From Trichobilharzia regenti (taxonomy: Eukaryota; Platyhelminthes; Trematoda; Strigeidida; Schistosomatidae), in the NCBI GenBank assembly GCA_944472135.2, contig OX235265.1, positions 92,536,984-92,600,983 of the forward strand: DNA of 64,000 nt, read 5' to 3'. The notes beneath the pieces were generated by a model. The model did not search any database. It was given only the letters and a program-made list of their open reading frames with translations, and was not told the origin of the DNA. Below are positions 1 through 10,994 of this stretch, in pieces. The position numbers and the translations under genes were made by a program. Numbering within the stretch: position 1 is the stretch's first letter; the number at the start of each line of letters is the position of its first letter.

Positions 1-1435
1 GATGACACCACTACTGGAGAAGGTGTGGAAAGAGGGCAAAGTACCCGAGGATTGGAAGAACAGTTACTTATTCAAACTTCCAAAGAAAGGAGACTTAAGT
101 CAATGTAAAAACTGGCGTGGAATTATGCTTCTGTCCATTCCAAGCAAGATACTAAGTCGCATCATCCTGGAGAGAATCAAACAAGCCCTAGATGAAAAAC
201 TTCGTCCGGAACAGGCTGGATTCAGGAGAAACAAATCATGTATTGATCAAATCGCCACTCTACGGATCATCATTGAACAAAGCTTGGAATGGCAGTCACC
301 TCTCTATCTCAACTTCATCGACTTTGAAAAGGCCTTCGACAGCGTCGATCGAGAGGTCATTTGGAAACTACTTCGCTACTACGGGGTCCCATCGACAATT
401 ATACACCTCATCCAACAGTTATACGACAATGCTGCATGCCAAGTAATCCACAACGGGAAACTTACGGAAGCCTTCGAAGTGAGGACGGGAGTGAGGCAAG
501 GCTGTCTACTATCACCAATGATCTTCCTGATTGCAATTGATTGGATAATGCGACAGACAACGGCAACCAACGAGGGAACAGGCATAAAATGGACTGACAC
601 AAAAGACTTGGAGGATCTGGATTTCGCCGATGATATATGTCTGATTTCCCATAAACTGGAAGATATGCAAATGAAAAGTAACAAGTTGGCAGAAGAAGCA
701 TCAAAGATAGGACTTCACGTGAACATAGATAAAACAGAGATGATGAAGATTCCTTGCCAACATCAACAGCAACAACAGACCACAATAAGCATAAATGGGA
801 AGAACCTGAAAGAAACAACCTCCTTCACCTACCTGGGAAGCATCGTCTCAACTACAGGCGGAACTGACGAGGACATCAAAGCCAGAATCGGAAAAGCAAG
901 ACAAGCTTTCATTACTCTCAAATCTGTGTGGAGGTCAACAGCAATCAGCATCAAAAATAAGATCCGGATTTTCAACTCCAATGTGAAGTCAGTGCTACTA
1001 TACGGATCAGAGACTTGGCGAGTCATAAAGAGCATCTCAAACAAACTTCAAACCTTCATTAACAACTGTCTCCGCTCAATACTCAAGATCAGATGGCCAG
1101 AAAAGATCAGCAACAGGGATCTCTGGGAGCGAACCAATCAGGAACCGATTGTGAAACAAATAGGCAGAAAGAAATGGAGATGGATTGGCCATACGCTGAG
1201 GAAACCATCAAGTGACATCACTAGACAAGCCCTCGAGTGGAACCCGAAAGGGAGGCGGCGAGTTGGTCGTCCAAGGGTGACTTGGAGGAGGTCATGTGAA
1301 GAGGAGATGAAAGCATGTGGGCAGACCTGGAGCAGGGTGAAAAAGTTGTCAGAAAACCGAAGTCAATGGAGGTGCGCAGCTGAAGCCCTATGTTCCTCTA
1401 GGAACTAAAGGATACAATAATAATAATAATAAATA
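1..1435 (+). mobile_element. RTE-clade (SR2-type) LINE, 3' part
   Basis: The left window edge cuts this LINE inside its reverse transcriptase. The coding part runs to 1408 and is followed by the short 3' end typical of this family in the window, a line like gaagccctatgttcctctag, and then an (AAT)n microsatellite tail at about 1418-1432. The same 3' end and tail recur in at least six other copies here. This is the best preserved RTE copy in the window, because its reading frame is intact over 468 codons. Confidence 0.9.
2..1408 (+). CDS. RTE-clade reverse transcriptase (C-terminal 468 residues, N-terminus off window)
   Basis: This is the LINE polymerase that copies element RNA into DNA at a nicked genomic target. 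The frame is open from the window edge, so the ATG at 2 is probably internal and the APE-type endonuclease lies upstream, outside the window. Visible RT motifs are FIDFEKAFDSVD (about 105-116, catalytic Asp of motif A), GVRQGCLLSP (163-172, motif B) and FADD (208-211, motif C). The thumb region carries YLGSIVS, SVLLYGSETW and a C-terminal KWRWIGHTLRK block followed by RRVGRPRVTWR, which is diagnostic of RTE-type polymerases. No stop interrupts it, so it may be a young copy. The clade is certain; the SR2 name is from memory of schistosome repeats. Confidence 0.9.
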   Translation: MTPLLEKVWKEGKVPEDWKNSYLFKLPKKGDLSQCKNWRGIMLLSIPSKILSRIILERIKQALDEKLRPEQAGFRRNKSCIDQIATLRIIIEQSLEWQSPLYLNFIDFEKAFDSVDREVIWKLLRYYGVPSTIIHLIQQLYDNAACQVIHNGKLTEAFEVRTGVRQGCLLSPMIFLIAIDWIMRQTTATNEGTGIKWTDTKDLEDLDFADDICLISHKLEDMQMKSNKLAEEASKIGLHVNIDKTEMMKIPCQHQQQQQTTISINGKNLKETTSFTYLGSIVSTTGGTDEDIKARIGKARQAFITLKSVWRSTAISIKNKIRIFNSNVKSVLLYGSETWRVIKSISNKLQTFINNCLRSILKIRWPEKISNRDLWERTNQEPIVKQIGRKKWRWIGHTLRKPSSDITRQALEWNPKGRRRVGRPRVTWRRSCEEEMKACGQTWSRVKKLSENRSQWRCAAEALCSSRN

Positions 1436-1922
1436 TATTTTTTTATAGATTACTACAGTAGACAATGTGGAACCAATCTGACGAATGTGAACTTGAAGCA
1501 CGTGAAGCCATACTCCAGCAGAATGTCTCAAGCAAGCCAAGCAGACCAACATATACATATATATTGAAAGTTCAACAGAAGTTTCGCATTTTTTAAAATT
1601 TATATTTTTGTTTTATTTCAAAGAAATTTTTCTTTTTTTGAGAGAGGGATTTTCATATATTTATGTGTGCATGTATGTATGATAAAAGTGTACACTGATA
1701 GATATAGTTGACAGGTTACCTAAAATATATATAAAGACCTTAGAGATAGTAGAGGTATTTTTGAGCTTAAATTGATTGTTTAGTCATTATTATGAATTTA
1801 TTTTCCTGGGGGCAGCATCGTGTATTTACACGCTTTATATCCATATATAGGTGTGAGAGTGTATTACAAATCATTTAATTTTAAGCCTATTTATGTATAT
1901 ATAAGAAATGTTAGAAATACGC
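1436..1922. other. non-coding gap, probable 3' flank of the 1089-codon gene
   Basis: This AT-rich stretch has no ORF or repeat that I recognise. It lies directly downstream of the stop codon of the minus-strand gene at 1923, so its right-hand part probably includes that gene's 3' UTR. Confidence 0.4.
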
Positions 1923-4900
1923 TTATTTTAATTGTGCTGACAGACACCAATTAAGTCTAGAGTCTAAGGTACGTGCACAACGTCGTAGGGTATAAATATC
2001 CCGTGCAGACATTATAATAACATATTGTAAAAAACCACACCATGGCAGTTTAGAATAAATCTCCAGATCACATTTATATCGTTCACAAATGGCTTTAATA
2101 CGTCGATCATCAGGATCGGCGAGAATCTCTTCAATATTAGCACTTTCAGGGATAAAAAATTTACGACGAATTAATTTTATACGTGATGATGGTATTGGTG
2201 TTGGCGGTGTTAAAGCCTGTGAAGGATTATTAATTGATGTGAAAGGCGACAGATTGGCGGCTATTGGTTCTCTTGAGGCAGTTAAAGGTCTTGATATCGG
2301 CTTTTGTAACGGTGCAGAAGATATACTTTCATTTGATAATCTTCTGTGTAGAACAGGTAGATTAGTTGGTGGTGAAGACATGGTAGACCGATTACTCTGG
2401 TTAATGAGTTGTACTTTTAAATCATTCGATGTATCTGAATAATTTATCGTAGATATTGAATTTACCTGCAGTAGTAATTCTGGGGGTTTTAAATCACTGT
2501 AGTCAAAACCTGACTGTATCATTAGTGATTTAGTGTGTACATTCTGTGCAATAGGATTTTTATCCCATGCTTGTGATGTTGGAGGAGTTAAACTCTTAGT
2601 TGCAAGGAATTTTGACCTAGGACGACTATGAGCAGTCCGAGTGCGATTCTTAAAGTTACCGTTATCGTCATCATCATCATCATTATTATTACTGTTTGAC
2701 TTATAATAAGTTCCACGAAAATATCTAGGTTGTAGGGAATAAGACTGACGCTTACGTCTTATTCTAGAGTGATGTGATTTTGTTGACTGTATGGTGGAGT
2801 TATCTCTTGGGTAGATTACTTTTTCAAGTGATCTACTCTGCCTTTTTTGTAAACTACTTTTGACATTTTCTGGTTTTTCATTGTCATCTATCTTTATAGT
2901 ATTCGCTTCAACTGAATTATCCATATTAGAATTAGTTTGACTAGATGAGTTAACCTCCGCAAGATGTGGATCTGTTTTGATGTCAAAGGGTAAAGTCTCA
3001 GCGGCATCGTAGTTCCTTTGTAGTATTCCTGATTGATCCATAGTATCAGCTCGTAGATCTGTAGTTTTAATTGACTGATTTGCCTTTAATTGATGAGTAT
3101 TGAGTTCAATTTTTTGAATAGATGGCGGTCGATATATTGGTGAAGGCAGAATAGTCTTCGGGATTGGTATCCTAGATTCTTTCAGTGGCCGGCTACTTGG
3201 TACAAAAATCTGTGTGTTCTTTGTATCGGGTGATGATTTCGAATCTTTCGGTTTATTCGAAATATCATTAGACTGATGAGTTGTAGAATTAACATAAGTT
3301 GAATTTAATAATGTGTTTTTAAAGCTATTTGGTAGATTACTTTTTGGAGTATACTGTTTTCCCACGTGTTCATGAACATTTGATTTCAAGTTTACAGGTT
3401 TTTCACAAATTTTAGGAGTAATTTTATTAGTAGACGATCCATTGCTCGTCTTCTGAGAATTTAAGCCTGGTGTCAGAGATTTATCGAACTCTTCATGTTT
3501 TGGCTGATTTAAAGAACCTTCTTCGCTTTTTTCGGCATTTAAATGAGGTTGTTCTTTAGGTAAAGAATCTATGCTAACTTGATTAGTATTCAAACCTTGT
3601 TGGATATGACTAGGTGTTGTTGTTGGACAATTTTGTAAAGTAGATTTTATAATTTCATGTTCATTATTTAAATTAATTTGTTCTAATGAACTGACAGATG
3701 AAGCATTTGTAAAAGAACCACCAGATAAATCAATATGTGAACTAATCTCCACCTGTGGTCCTGGTATGTAATAACTTTCTGATGGATGACACTGATGTTT
3801 ACTGTTGTGAATGTGATGGTTCGGCTTTTGTGAGCCTGTGGAAATTAAACATTTTTGATTTTGCTTTATCGTAGATGATGTGAGTGGATGTAGAGAGTCA
3901 CCAAAAGCTGAAACATCTGTCAATGGAACATAATAATTGGGGCAAGGAATTCTGTTTTTATTTTCTTGTCTTTGTTCTCCAGACTGCCTCAAATCACCAG
4001 TGGAGGATTTTGAACGTTTGCACTGGCCATTATCTTTAGTGTAACTACTATTACTACCACTACTATTATTATGATTATAATAATTGGAATTGTCGAATAC
4101 ACTCGACTGACATTTCATTTTATCCTCACATTCTCCTTCATAAGTAAGCGGATTTATAGATTTCGATGGGAATGTCGCCGAAAGACTACCAGTATCACAA
4201 TTATCATTACAATCTGTAGAATCCTTTACCATTTCATGATTCTCATCTTTCGATGTGTATTCAGCCTTTCTGTAACAATCACCATGTGGTATCCCTTCAA
4301 ATTTACTATTTGATTCAATCATTCTTATAGGCGGTGTAACACTGGAACACCGTTGTCCAGACAATGAACTAACATCAACAGACCATTCTGATACTGAATT
4401 TAACAAGTTATTCGAATGATTTGTTAAAATATCTACACAGGGTAAAAATGCCTCATCGTCATGTATTCCAGTTTTAGACAAATAATGACTTGTGGAAATT
4501 TTGGTTTGCTTTCTATCCCATTGACATTGTGATGCCTTGTCAGCTATTTTAACGGGTATATCTGATTTCAAATTCTTATTGGGATCATACTTTTCATGAA
4601 TACTACTCCCATTGTACTGATAATGATGTTGGTGTTGGTGATTACATAATATCTCTTGATAACTATGATTATTTGACATTGTCATTTCTTTTCTAGTCTG
4701 TAGCTTTTCTGATTGTTCTTCATACTGTACAGCACGTGAAATAACAAATTTTCGACAATTTGAAGCATAATTTTGACTTCTTGTCAGGTGTCTATCAAAG
4801 TTTGGTTTTTGACAGTGATATTCACATGTAGACTTTAAATTATCCGGCATACAACAAACTGTATTTCCCATGGATAATTCATGTGAATTTGTATTGCATT

Positions 4901-5192
4901 TACTATTTGATATTTTAACTTTTGTAGCACCGGGTGTTATATTATCCTCTTCACTGTATAATTTGTTTAAGTCCTTTGTCAAATATTCAAGATTAGAACT
5001 GTTTGACTTTTGTTTTGGGATATTTGAACCTGTTGATATATGATAGGTTAAAATAGAATCAGATTTAATAGGTAGTGTATAGCTGTTATTCTCTAAACTG
5101 ATATGTTCAGTTTTACAATCTGAACAGTCAGAAGTATCACGAGATGGTACAGTGCATACATCAGCTACAAATTCAACACAATATTTCGGCAT
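1923..5192 (-). CDS. large Ser/Asn-rich protein with a conserved C-terminal domain, function unknown
   Basis: I do not recognise this 1089-residue protein. It is the only long uninterrupted ORF here without transposon motifs. Most of it is low-complexity, Ser/Asn/Thr/Gln-rich and probably disordered, with an acidic Asp run near residue 840 and a basic patch (RIRRKRQSYS) just before it. The last 79 residues (about 1011-1089, beginning KFFIPESANIEEIL) differ sharply: dense hydrophobics, four Cys and predicted alternating strands and helices. The spacing of RIKAICERYKCDLEI and the hydrophobic strand after the Trp-Cys-Gly turn resembles a KH-type RNA-binding fold, but this is a guess without a clear GXXG loop. 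The ATG at 5192 has no obvious splice acceptor before it, so the ORF may be a single coding exon. It lies next to RTE fragments at about 5.4 kb. Confidence 0.65.
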   Translation of the reverse strand: MPKYCVEFVADVCTVPSRDTSDCSDCKTEHISLENNSYTLPIKSDSILTYHISTGSNIPKQKSNSSNLEYLTKDLNKLYSEEDNITPGATKVKISNSKCNTNSHELSMGNTVCCMPDNLKSTCEYHCQKPNFDRHLTRSQNYASNCRKFVISRAVQYEEQSEKLQTRKEMTMSNNHSYQEILCNHQHQHHYQYNGSSIHEKYDPNKNLKSDIPVKIADKASQCQWDRKQTKISTSHYLSKTGIHDDEAFLPCVDILTNHSNNLLNSVSEWSVDVSSLSGQRCSSVTPPIRMIESNSKFEGIPHGDCYRKAEYTSKDENHEMVKDSTDCNDNCDTGSLSATFPSKSINPLTYEGECEDKMKCQSSVFDNSNYYNHNNSSGSNSSYTKDNGQCKRSKSSTGDLRQSGEQRQENKNRIPCPNYYVPLTDVSAFGDSLHPLTSSTIKQNQKCLISTGSQKPNHHIHNSKHQCHPSESYYIPGPQVEISSHIDLSGGSFTNASSVSSLEQINLNNEHEIIKSTLQNCPTTTPSHIQQGLNTNQVSIDSLPKEQPHLNAEKSEEGSLNQPKHEEFDKSLTPGLNSQKTSNGSSTNKITPKICEKPVNLKSNVHEHVGKQYTPKSNLPNSFKNTLLNSTYVNSTTHQSNDISNKPKDSKSSPDTKNTQIFVPSSRPLKESRIPIPKTILPSPIYRPPSIQKIELNTHQLKANQSIKTTDLRADTMDQSGILQRNYDAAETLPFDIKTDPHLAEVNSSSQTNSNMDNSVEANTIKIDDNEKPENVKSSLQKRQSRSLEKVIYPRDNSTIQSTKSHHSRIRRKRQSYSLQPRYFRGTYYKSNSNNNDDDDDDNGNFKNRTRTAHSRPRSKFLATKSLTPPTSQAWDKNPIAQNVHTKSLMIQSGFDYSDLKPPELLLQVNSISTINYSDTSNDLKVQLINQSNRSTMSSPPTNLPVLHRRLSNESISSAPLQKPISRPLTASREPIAANLSPFTSINNPSQALTPPTPIPSSRIKLIRRKFFIPESANIEEILADPDDRRIKAICERYKCDLEIYSKLPWCGFLQYVIIMSARDIYTLRRCARTLDSRLNWCLSAQLK

Positions 5193-5374
5193 AATTTCCT
5201 ATTCATGTTTTTTTAGATACACACCCTTATGGCGTTTAAATGAATGTCGTTATTATTATTATTAGTAGTATTATTATATTTATCATCAACCTGTAATTGC
5301 CGATCGATACAATTCGATCAATAAGCTTACTGACATTTAAAACACAATGGGTTGATAAAATGTAAATTGTTAGT
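5193..5374. other. upstream region of the 1089-codon gene with (ATT)n runs
   Basis: Two short ATT/AAT microsatellite runs occur, near 5247-5276 and 5379-5394. The second is the tail of the adjoining RTE fragment. The stretch should contain the promoter and 5' UTR of the minus-strand gene, but I see no definite element. Confidence 0.35.
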
Positions 5375-5787
5375 TCATATTATTATTATTATAACTGAGA
5401 CTTTCCTTCCTTTGGAATTGAATCTGGCGGTCATTATCCTTGGCGAGATTGCCTCCCATTGCATCAGGGCCTTCGTTACCGTTGGTGACATCATGATAGC
5501 CACACCCTCAGTGTGCATGTGGTTGTCTTCTGGGTGACCGGAGTAGATCACTGACTCACGCATTGACAATTTGATGAGTCCATTCCGTTCCATCTGCTTT
5601 CACATATTCCCAGTACTTGAATTCCGCATCTTTTCATCTCGTTTGCAACCTGGGAAGCTTTGCCAATCTCGTACATAGTGCGGATGTTCCATCTCCCCAC
5701 ACGGACTTTTTCTTTTGGCGCAAGAAGACTCATCGTGCTGAGGTTTCTGTAGCAACTTCTTTTATAGGGTGGGGTTGCTAGCCTCAT
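5375..5787 (-). pseudogene. RTE (SR2-type) APE endonuclease fragment
   Basis: Two overlapping minus-strand frames give the N-terminal part of an APE-type LINE endonuclease. The first contains VGRWNIRTMYEIGKASQVA and VLGICESRWNG (metal-binding Glu region). The second, after a frameshift, contains YSGHPEDNHMHTEGVAIM. The reading then stops at KVSVI, where the sequence turns directly into an (AAT)n tail. The normal continuation of the endonuclease and the whole RT are missing. The 5' leader at about 5745-5785 matches the body of the SINE-B family described below. Confidence 0.75.
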
Positions 5788-6045
5788 GTCTCAGAAGGGG
5801 GGTTGTTACATTAAAATATAGTTTACAGAGAAGCGACCTTGTGGATTGCTTCCCTTAAAACCAGGAAAACAAGGAATAAAACAATCAGAACAACACCAGC
5901 AAAAGGAAAATAATTCACAGCAAGGAGGGCAACAAGCGACAACAACAATAATAATATCACAGGCACAGTTAACCAAAATGATACCAAAGTCATAGACTCA
6001 CTGACTTGAGCCAACTTGGACATGTAAATCCCTCAACATATACAA
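5788..6045 (-). other. hydrophobic ORF upstream of the RTE endonuclease fragment
   Basis: A 66-codon minus-strand ORF (5823-6023) is rich in Leu, Val and Phe, with codons such as TTG and GTT in tandem. It lies just 5' of the RTE endonuclease fragment in the same orientation, so it may belong to the RTE 5' leader. I do not think it is a real membrane protein: it has no homologous copy here and its composition follows a biased DNA tract. Confidence 0.2.
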
Positions 6046-6269
6046 TTATAGATAATAGTTGGTGTTAGACAGTCACAAAATGGTAAGCAGATAGTTATAG
6101 GTATTATCGGTCAACAAGATTATATCCACAGATTCAGTTTTTGGAAGGCAAATAATTACACTAATTTCTGAAACTTTTTGGCAAGAAATTCCACAGAAAC
6201 CAGAGTTTTATGTAACTAAGTAACCGTAACGTAGTAATCGAAAAGCGCGTCAAGGTCGTATTATTAATT

Positions 6270-6566
6270 CACATATTATTATATTTTTATCATTATCTTT
6301 TGGTTCCCAGTGGGGTTTTGCGGCTTCAGCAACACATCTCAACTCTGTTCTATTCTCTCCTGTCCTCTTCTTCAGCTGGCTAGCTCCACGATTGCCCATA
6401 ATTTCTCATCTCCTCACCACCACACAATCTCCTCCATGTCATCCTCGCGCCGATGACCCACTCGTCGCTGCTTCCCATCTGGATTCCACTCAAGTGATGG
6501 CCTGCATTGTGAGCGATGTCGTTCGACAACCTCCTCAACGCACACCCGGTCTATCTCCATCGGGAT
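6270..6566 (-). mobile_element. RTE LINE 3' fragment
   Basis: Read on the minus strand, this carries the degraded C-terminal RTE coding end: HNAGHHLSGIQ-like spacing, a GRR-type block, then gaagccgcaaaaccccactgggaacc, followed by an AT-rich tail near 6270-6298. The same order is seen in the copies ending at 13222 and 63972. No usable frame remains. Confidence 0.7.
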
Positions 6567-6671
6567 AGAAATATGAGGAAATTTTCAATAAACCATAAAA
6601 AAACTGAGTAATTCTGAAAAAAATCTCAGTGGTGATAAGATAGATAATGACACATGACGTTGAAAATCATT

Positions 6672-6795
6672 GTCTCCGAAGGAACATGAGTTCCTTCAAG
6701 GTTGTAGATAAGCGTCACCCAACTGGTGAGTGCCAATTAGCAAGAAATCCAGGTCAAGTAAGCCTTCCTGCCATTTGCCTCCAAACATTTAATAT
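6672..6795 (+). repeat. SINE-C fragment with hammerhead-like core relic
   Basis: This partial copy matches 23360-23450: a gaaggaacatgagttccttc line, then CTGGTGAGTGCC, a GAAA box and the cleavage-site-like CCAGGTC, then cttcctgcc. It keeps the GAAA box that the copy at 23.4 kb has lost, but the CUGANGA box has mutated to CUGGUGA. The tRNA-derived head is missing. Confidence 0.6.
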
Positions 6796-7108
6796 CAAAA
6801 TTGGCGATATGTCTCAAAACATCAAAAATACACTAAAATTGATTAATTTTCGCGTTTTATTGTCCCTCCTACATTTGTCTAACTAATTTCATTTTTAAAA
6901 TAGTTTAAGTTTTTATTTATTTGGGTGTTTTTAGAAAGTTCCAGTGCAAGGGGAACTGTGTAAAAGAACTTTTACTGCTTCAGAACTGCACCACAGTTAG
7001 ATATTCAACCAGACCGATGTTGACACATAGTGCACTAGAGATCAATTTCCAACTATGGAAACACCAGTTTGCATACAAAATTTAACAACTCCTTTGAAGC
7101 TAGTAATT
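6796..7108. other. non-coding gap
   Basis: This AT-rich stretch shows no recognisable element or supported ORF. It separates a SINE-C fragment from the 3' end of the LINE at 7109. Confidence 0.3.
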
Positions 7109-7898
7109 TAACATAACATAACAATTTCGCTTTATTCCAGAAACAGTACTTGTGGTACAGTGTGGAATTTTCAGCACATATCTACAATATTGCATCTAAT
7201 TTCATCGTACATTTAAAAGGAGTATTACAAAAAAATAAAATATATAAAAAAACACAACAAAAAAACCAAAAACAGAAACACAAAAATAAAAAAACAAAAG
7301 AAAAAAAATGCAAATAAAAATACCAAGTAGAAAGGAAGATAAACACCAATAATGAAAAAAATATTTCAGTACTGGGTAGTGGAAGCTATGATATGTGTAT
7401 GGGTGGTGAACAGTAACAGCTATAATCATACAAGAAGTTATGAAATGTTCTTAAGAATGTTTATAGCCAAGATGATCAGTTAATTTGATTGAACAACACT
7501 GAACAATCATAAAATAAACATTTCAGCTTGTGTTTTTTTTATTGTCAGCACTAATGCGGTGTTTGTAGTGGTAGTGTGAGTAATCATGCATAATACAAAA
7601 TATTTTAGGATGGTGATAACGGCGTTCACAAACAAGATTGTCAGTTAAATAGTGCCGAACAAAGAACAACCACAAAACTAATATTACATGATGGTTAGTG
7701 ACAGGACAATTTTGTAATACTCATAGTGATAATATAGTCGGACCCAGTAGATATACAAAAGAAGGAATACAGTAAAGTACAAAAAAGTAAGCCAATGATA
7801 ATAATATTAAGTAGATAAGTATGTATAAGAAGGTTGTTCACTATAGAGTACAAATAAGAGAGTATAAGGGGGAAATAACAAGGGCCAAAATTATTTTA

Positions 7899-10506
7899 TT
7901 AACAACAAAGCAAGTCATAAGTTTCACGCTTAACATTGTCTCTGTCACTTAGAACACGGGCCAAATATGGTATCGTTGAGTTCCTATACTTGGTTGTACG
8001 AGCATATATTATTTTGTACTGATTTCTGGTTCTACCTGATGAGATGCAGGGAGAGAGTTGGGAATAGAGGGGGTGTTGGGGGTCGGAGAGTATGGTTTTA
8101 GACCATTTCTCGCATGTATTCAGATGCTTATCCACTAATGTAATGACGAGCTGACTGAGTTTTACACCGCTAGTCCTACTAACTACCTTCAACATCCTTC
8201 TCAGGATGGTATTGTCCTTTTTCAGTAACCCAGGAAAGACTAACGGGGAGCAGTAAAGTAGAATAGGTAGGATACGAGAGTTGACAAATTGTGAAAGCAG
8301 AGGTTGAGGGACTCCAGTTAGTCTGAGTTTCTTAATGTAGTAGGTTAGACGAAACACTTTCTTGGAAATCATTTGGATATGAGATGACCAAGTAAGGTCG
8401 GAAGATAGAACTAATCCGAGGTATTTTTCATTAGACTTTGTTTCAATTATAGTCCCGTCAATGCTACAGGCTTCATGAGTGCTTACTAGTGTTTGTAGAT
8501 CTCGTTTATGCCTAAAGGAGAAGTCGATAGTCTGGCATTTTGAGGCATGAGGCCATTTAGTTTAGACCACTGACTGATGTCAGACTGGAAGCTATTTAAT
8601 TTGAAGCAGTCTGACTGAGACTTAACGTGAAGCGAAACAGTCAGATCATCTGCATATTTGACGAAGTTGATTTCGTCTGAGAGAGGTAAGTCATGTAGGA
8701 AGAAGGAAAAGGGAAACAGCGAGAGAACAACACCCTGAGAAACTCCAGCTTCAGTAAGCAAAGGAGAGGAAGCCACACCATTATATACCGTGTACTGTAT
8801 CCTATTGGAGAAGTAAAAGTGCAGCCAGTTGATAGCCCAGGACTCAGTTTGTGTAAGGCTAAGCTTGTTTAACAAAAGGCCTCTAGGTACAGAGTCAAAA
8901 GTAGATGTGTAATCAAGGAAAGTACAACGGACATACTTGGCCCCTTTGTCTAAGGAGGATACAATGTTATGATGAAACACAGCAGCAATGTCCAAAGTAC
9001 TTCTACCCTGTTTGCTCCATTAGCTTCAAAAAAGGAGAGGTAATGGCAATTGGTCTAAACTTAATGCTATTTCCCGAACCAGACTTGGGTACAGGGATGA
9101 TTTTAATATCTTTCCACAGAGAAGGTACAACATTATTAAAAAAAGAAGTATTGAAAATGCTAGTAAGTGGGTTACTTAAAATATCAGCACATTTCTTTAG
9201 AACAACGGCAGGTATACCATCAGGGCCTAGACTCTGGGGAGGTTTAAGAGATTTCAAACATTTAAGAACATCAGCAGAATTGAAACGATGAAAGTCACTG
9301 GTCGTGTTATTAGTTAAATTGAAGGCAGAAGGGACATTTGGAGGGCGGATAAAAGATCTATTGAGAGCATTAACATCAATAGAAGAAGCAAAATTATTAT
9401 GCTTACCACAACCTGTAATTTCTCTGTAAAGCTTCCATATGTTTTCTGAGGTTTTACAAGACAGTATTGTTTGATTATAAATGTTGTTTAGTCTCTACAT
9501 TTCAGATTTAATTTGGATGTTTATCTTCTTAAGACCAGATTTATTCTTTGTCTTGTACAGCTTCTCTTTTTCTCTACGAAGTTATTTGAGATGAGGGGAA
9601 GAAAAACGATCCATTCTTTTGAAAATTATCTGTTTTGGACAGCATATATCAAGACAGAATTTAAGATAGTCAGTCAAATTGGAAATAGTATCATCCAGTT
9701 TGTGTTCGTTGAAAAGTTCCCAGTTAGTGTCATTTAGCATACATCTTAGTTTGAGCATATTTTCTTGTGAGTAACACCTTTGCTGTGTTTTCTTCGACAG
9801 ATTTGAGAAGATATTAAAGTGAGATCTGCTGTATATCTTAGGTAATATCCGAATAATACAATGATCTGAGTTCATGATAGGAGCACGTCTGCGTACTTCA
9901 TATATTTCCTCATCATTAAGAAACACTAGATCCAGAGTTTTATCAAGTCGAGTAGGGAATTTAACAATATTGGCATGACCTAATGATACGAGGAAAGAAC
10001 AATCACAGCAGTTAAAATCTCCTGCGACAACTGATAAAGAGTTTTCAAGATGTGTAACGGCGAATTCAGTGAATTCATCAGCAAAATCAGATAGATCCGA
10101 GGCAGAACAGCCAGGAGTAACATAAATGTTAGAGATGAAGACGTATTTAAACTTGGATAAGTGTTTCGGGCGGCATTTGACCGTTATACAATCAATAAAG
10201 TCATTAGACTAAGATAAACATACGTTATTTGAAGTTGACCATTGAGAATGGATGAAAGTTGCAACACCTCCACCTCTTTTCTTTCTGAAGCATAGTCGAT
10301 CTTGTCTAAACAATGTAAAACCATTTAGGGAAACCAGATTGTCATCATAGAGTTCATGGAGCCATGTTTCTTGTAATGCAACAATCGTCGTATTGTGATA
10401 AGTATCAGATGATAAGAGAGATTGAAGATGCATAATTTTGTTGGGAAGTGAACAGCAGTTTGAAGTGACAATAACAGGAATAGTTGTACGACATACAGGT
10501 GTCTGT
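7899..10506 (-). pseudogene. LINE endonuclease-reverse transcriptase (decayed)
   Basis: The pieces, read 5' to 3', are an APE endonuclease start (LQETWLHELYDDN, GGGVATFIHSQW; about 10500-10209), an endonuclease end (NSDHCIIRILPKI; 9926-9582), RT fingers (SLGPDGIPAVVLKKC, WKDIKIIPVPKSG; 9257-9003), the RT palm with FLDYTSTFDSVPRG, GVSQGVVLSL and the catalytic FVKYADDLTVSL (8995-8486), and the thumb SRILPILLYCSPLVFPGLLKK (8372-7899). At least four frame breaks separate them. The same protein is seen in better condition at 30.3-32.9 kb and in part at 38.0-39.5 kb. The YADD motif and PQG-type motif B variants place it in the CR1/Jockey superfamily. Confidence 0.85.
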
Positions 10507-10541
10507 TTTTGATGTGGTTTTGTTCTCTGAGCTGGATGGCT

Positions 10542-10592
10542 AGTTTGCGAAGCTTTCATCACCTTACTGGGTGACATCTTCAGCGCATACTT
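10542..10592 (-). ncRNA. hammerhead ribozyme, PLE-2 type, minus arm
   Basis: This is the mirror copy of the motif at 11753-11803. Core boxes CUGAAGA and GAAA and the flanking stem strands are unchanged. It overlaps the first codons of an artefactual ORF that joins PLE to LINE sequence. Confidence 0.65.
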
Positions 10593-10994
10593 CAATTTGA
10601 AGTGAGCTTTTAGATTTCTCCACGAGTTTATTAATCATCTCTCCTGGTGACCTTGGACGTGATTGGTTGTTTGTGTGTTTTCACACCTTCTAGGTTACTT
10701 GCATTGGAACCGGTTGTTTCTTTGACTTGAACTTCGACCCTTTGTGTATGAAGTTTCTTTCTTATTGATTGATAAATTTTGTCTATCTCGATGTGTCTAT
10801 TGATTGATGATTCACTGGAATGCCAAGCTTCTAAAAATTCTCTAGCATTCTTGTTATTTCCTTTGTCTAATATTTGAACGTTGGTTGACCCAGTCGAATT
10901 GATGTCCGTAGTTGTCTGTGTGTAGTGATATGAGTGATGGAGTGGATATCATGTCTTTTGACGGCTAGCTTATGTTCGTGGATACTGCAGCACT

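Noticed and set aside
2089..2442. plus-strand ORF of 117 codons
   Set aside because: It is the antisense shadow of the 1089-codon gene; no domain.
5823..6023. small membrane protein
   Set aside because: Codon repetition and position next to RTE leader DNA suggest a biased tract; no second copy or homologue is visible.
7202..7429. hydrophobic minus-strand ORF, possible membrane peptide
   Set aside because: It is the complement of an A-rich 3' UTR tract of the LINE; Phe and Ile come from poly-T codons.
8905..9291. plus-strand 128-codon ORF
   Set aside because: Antisense to the LINE RT at 8486-9257.
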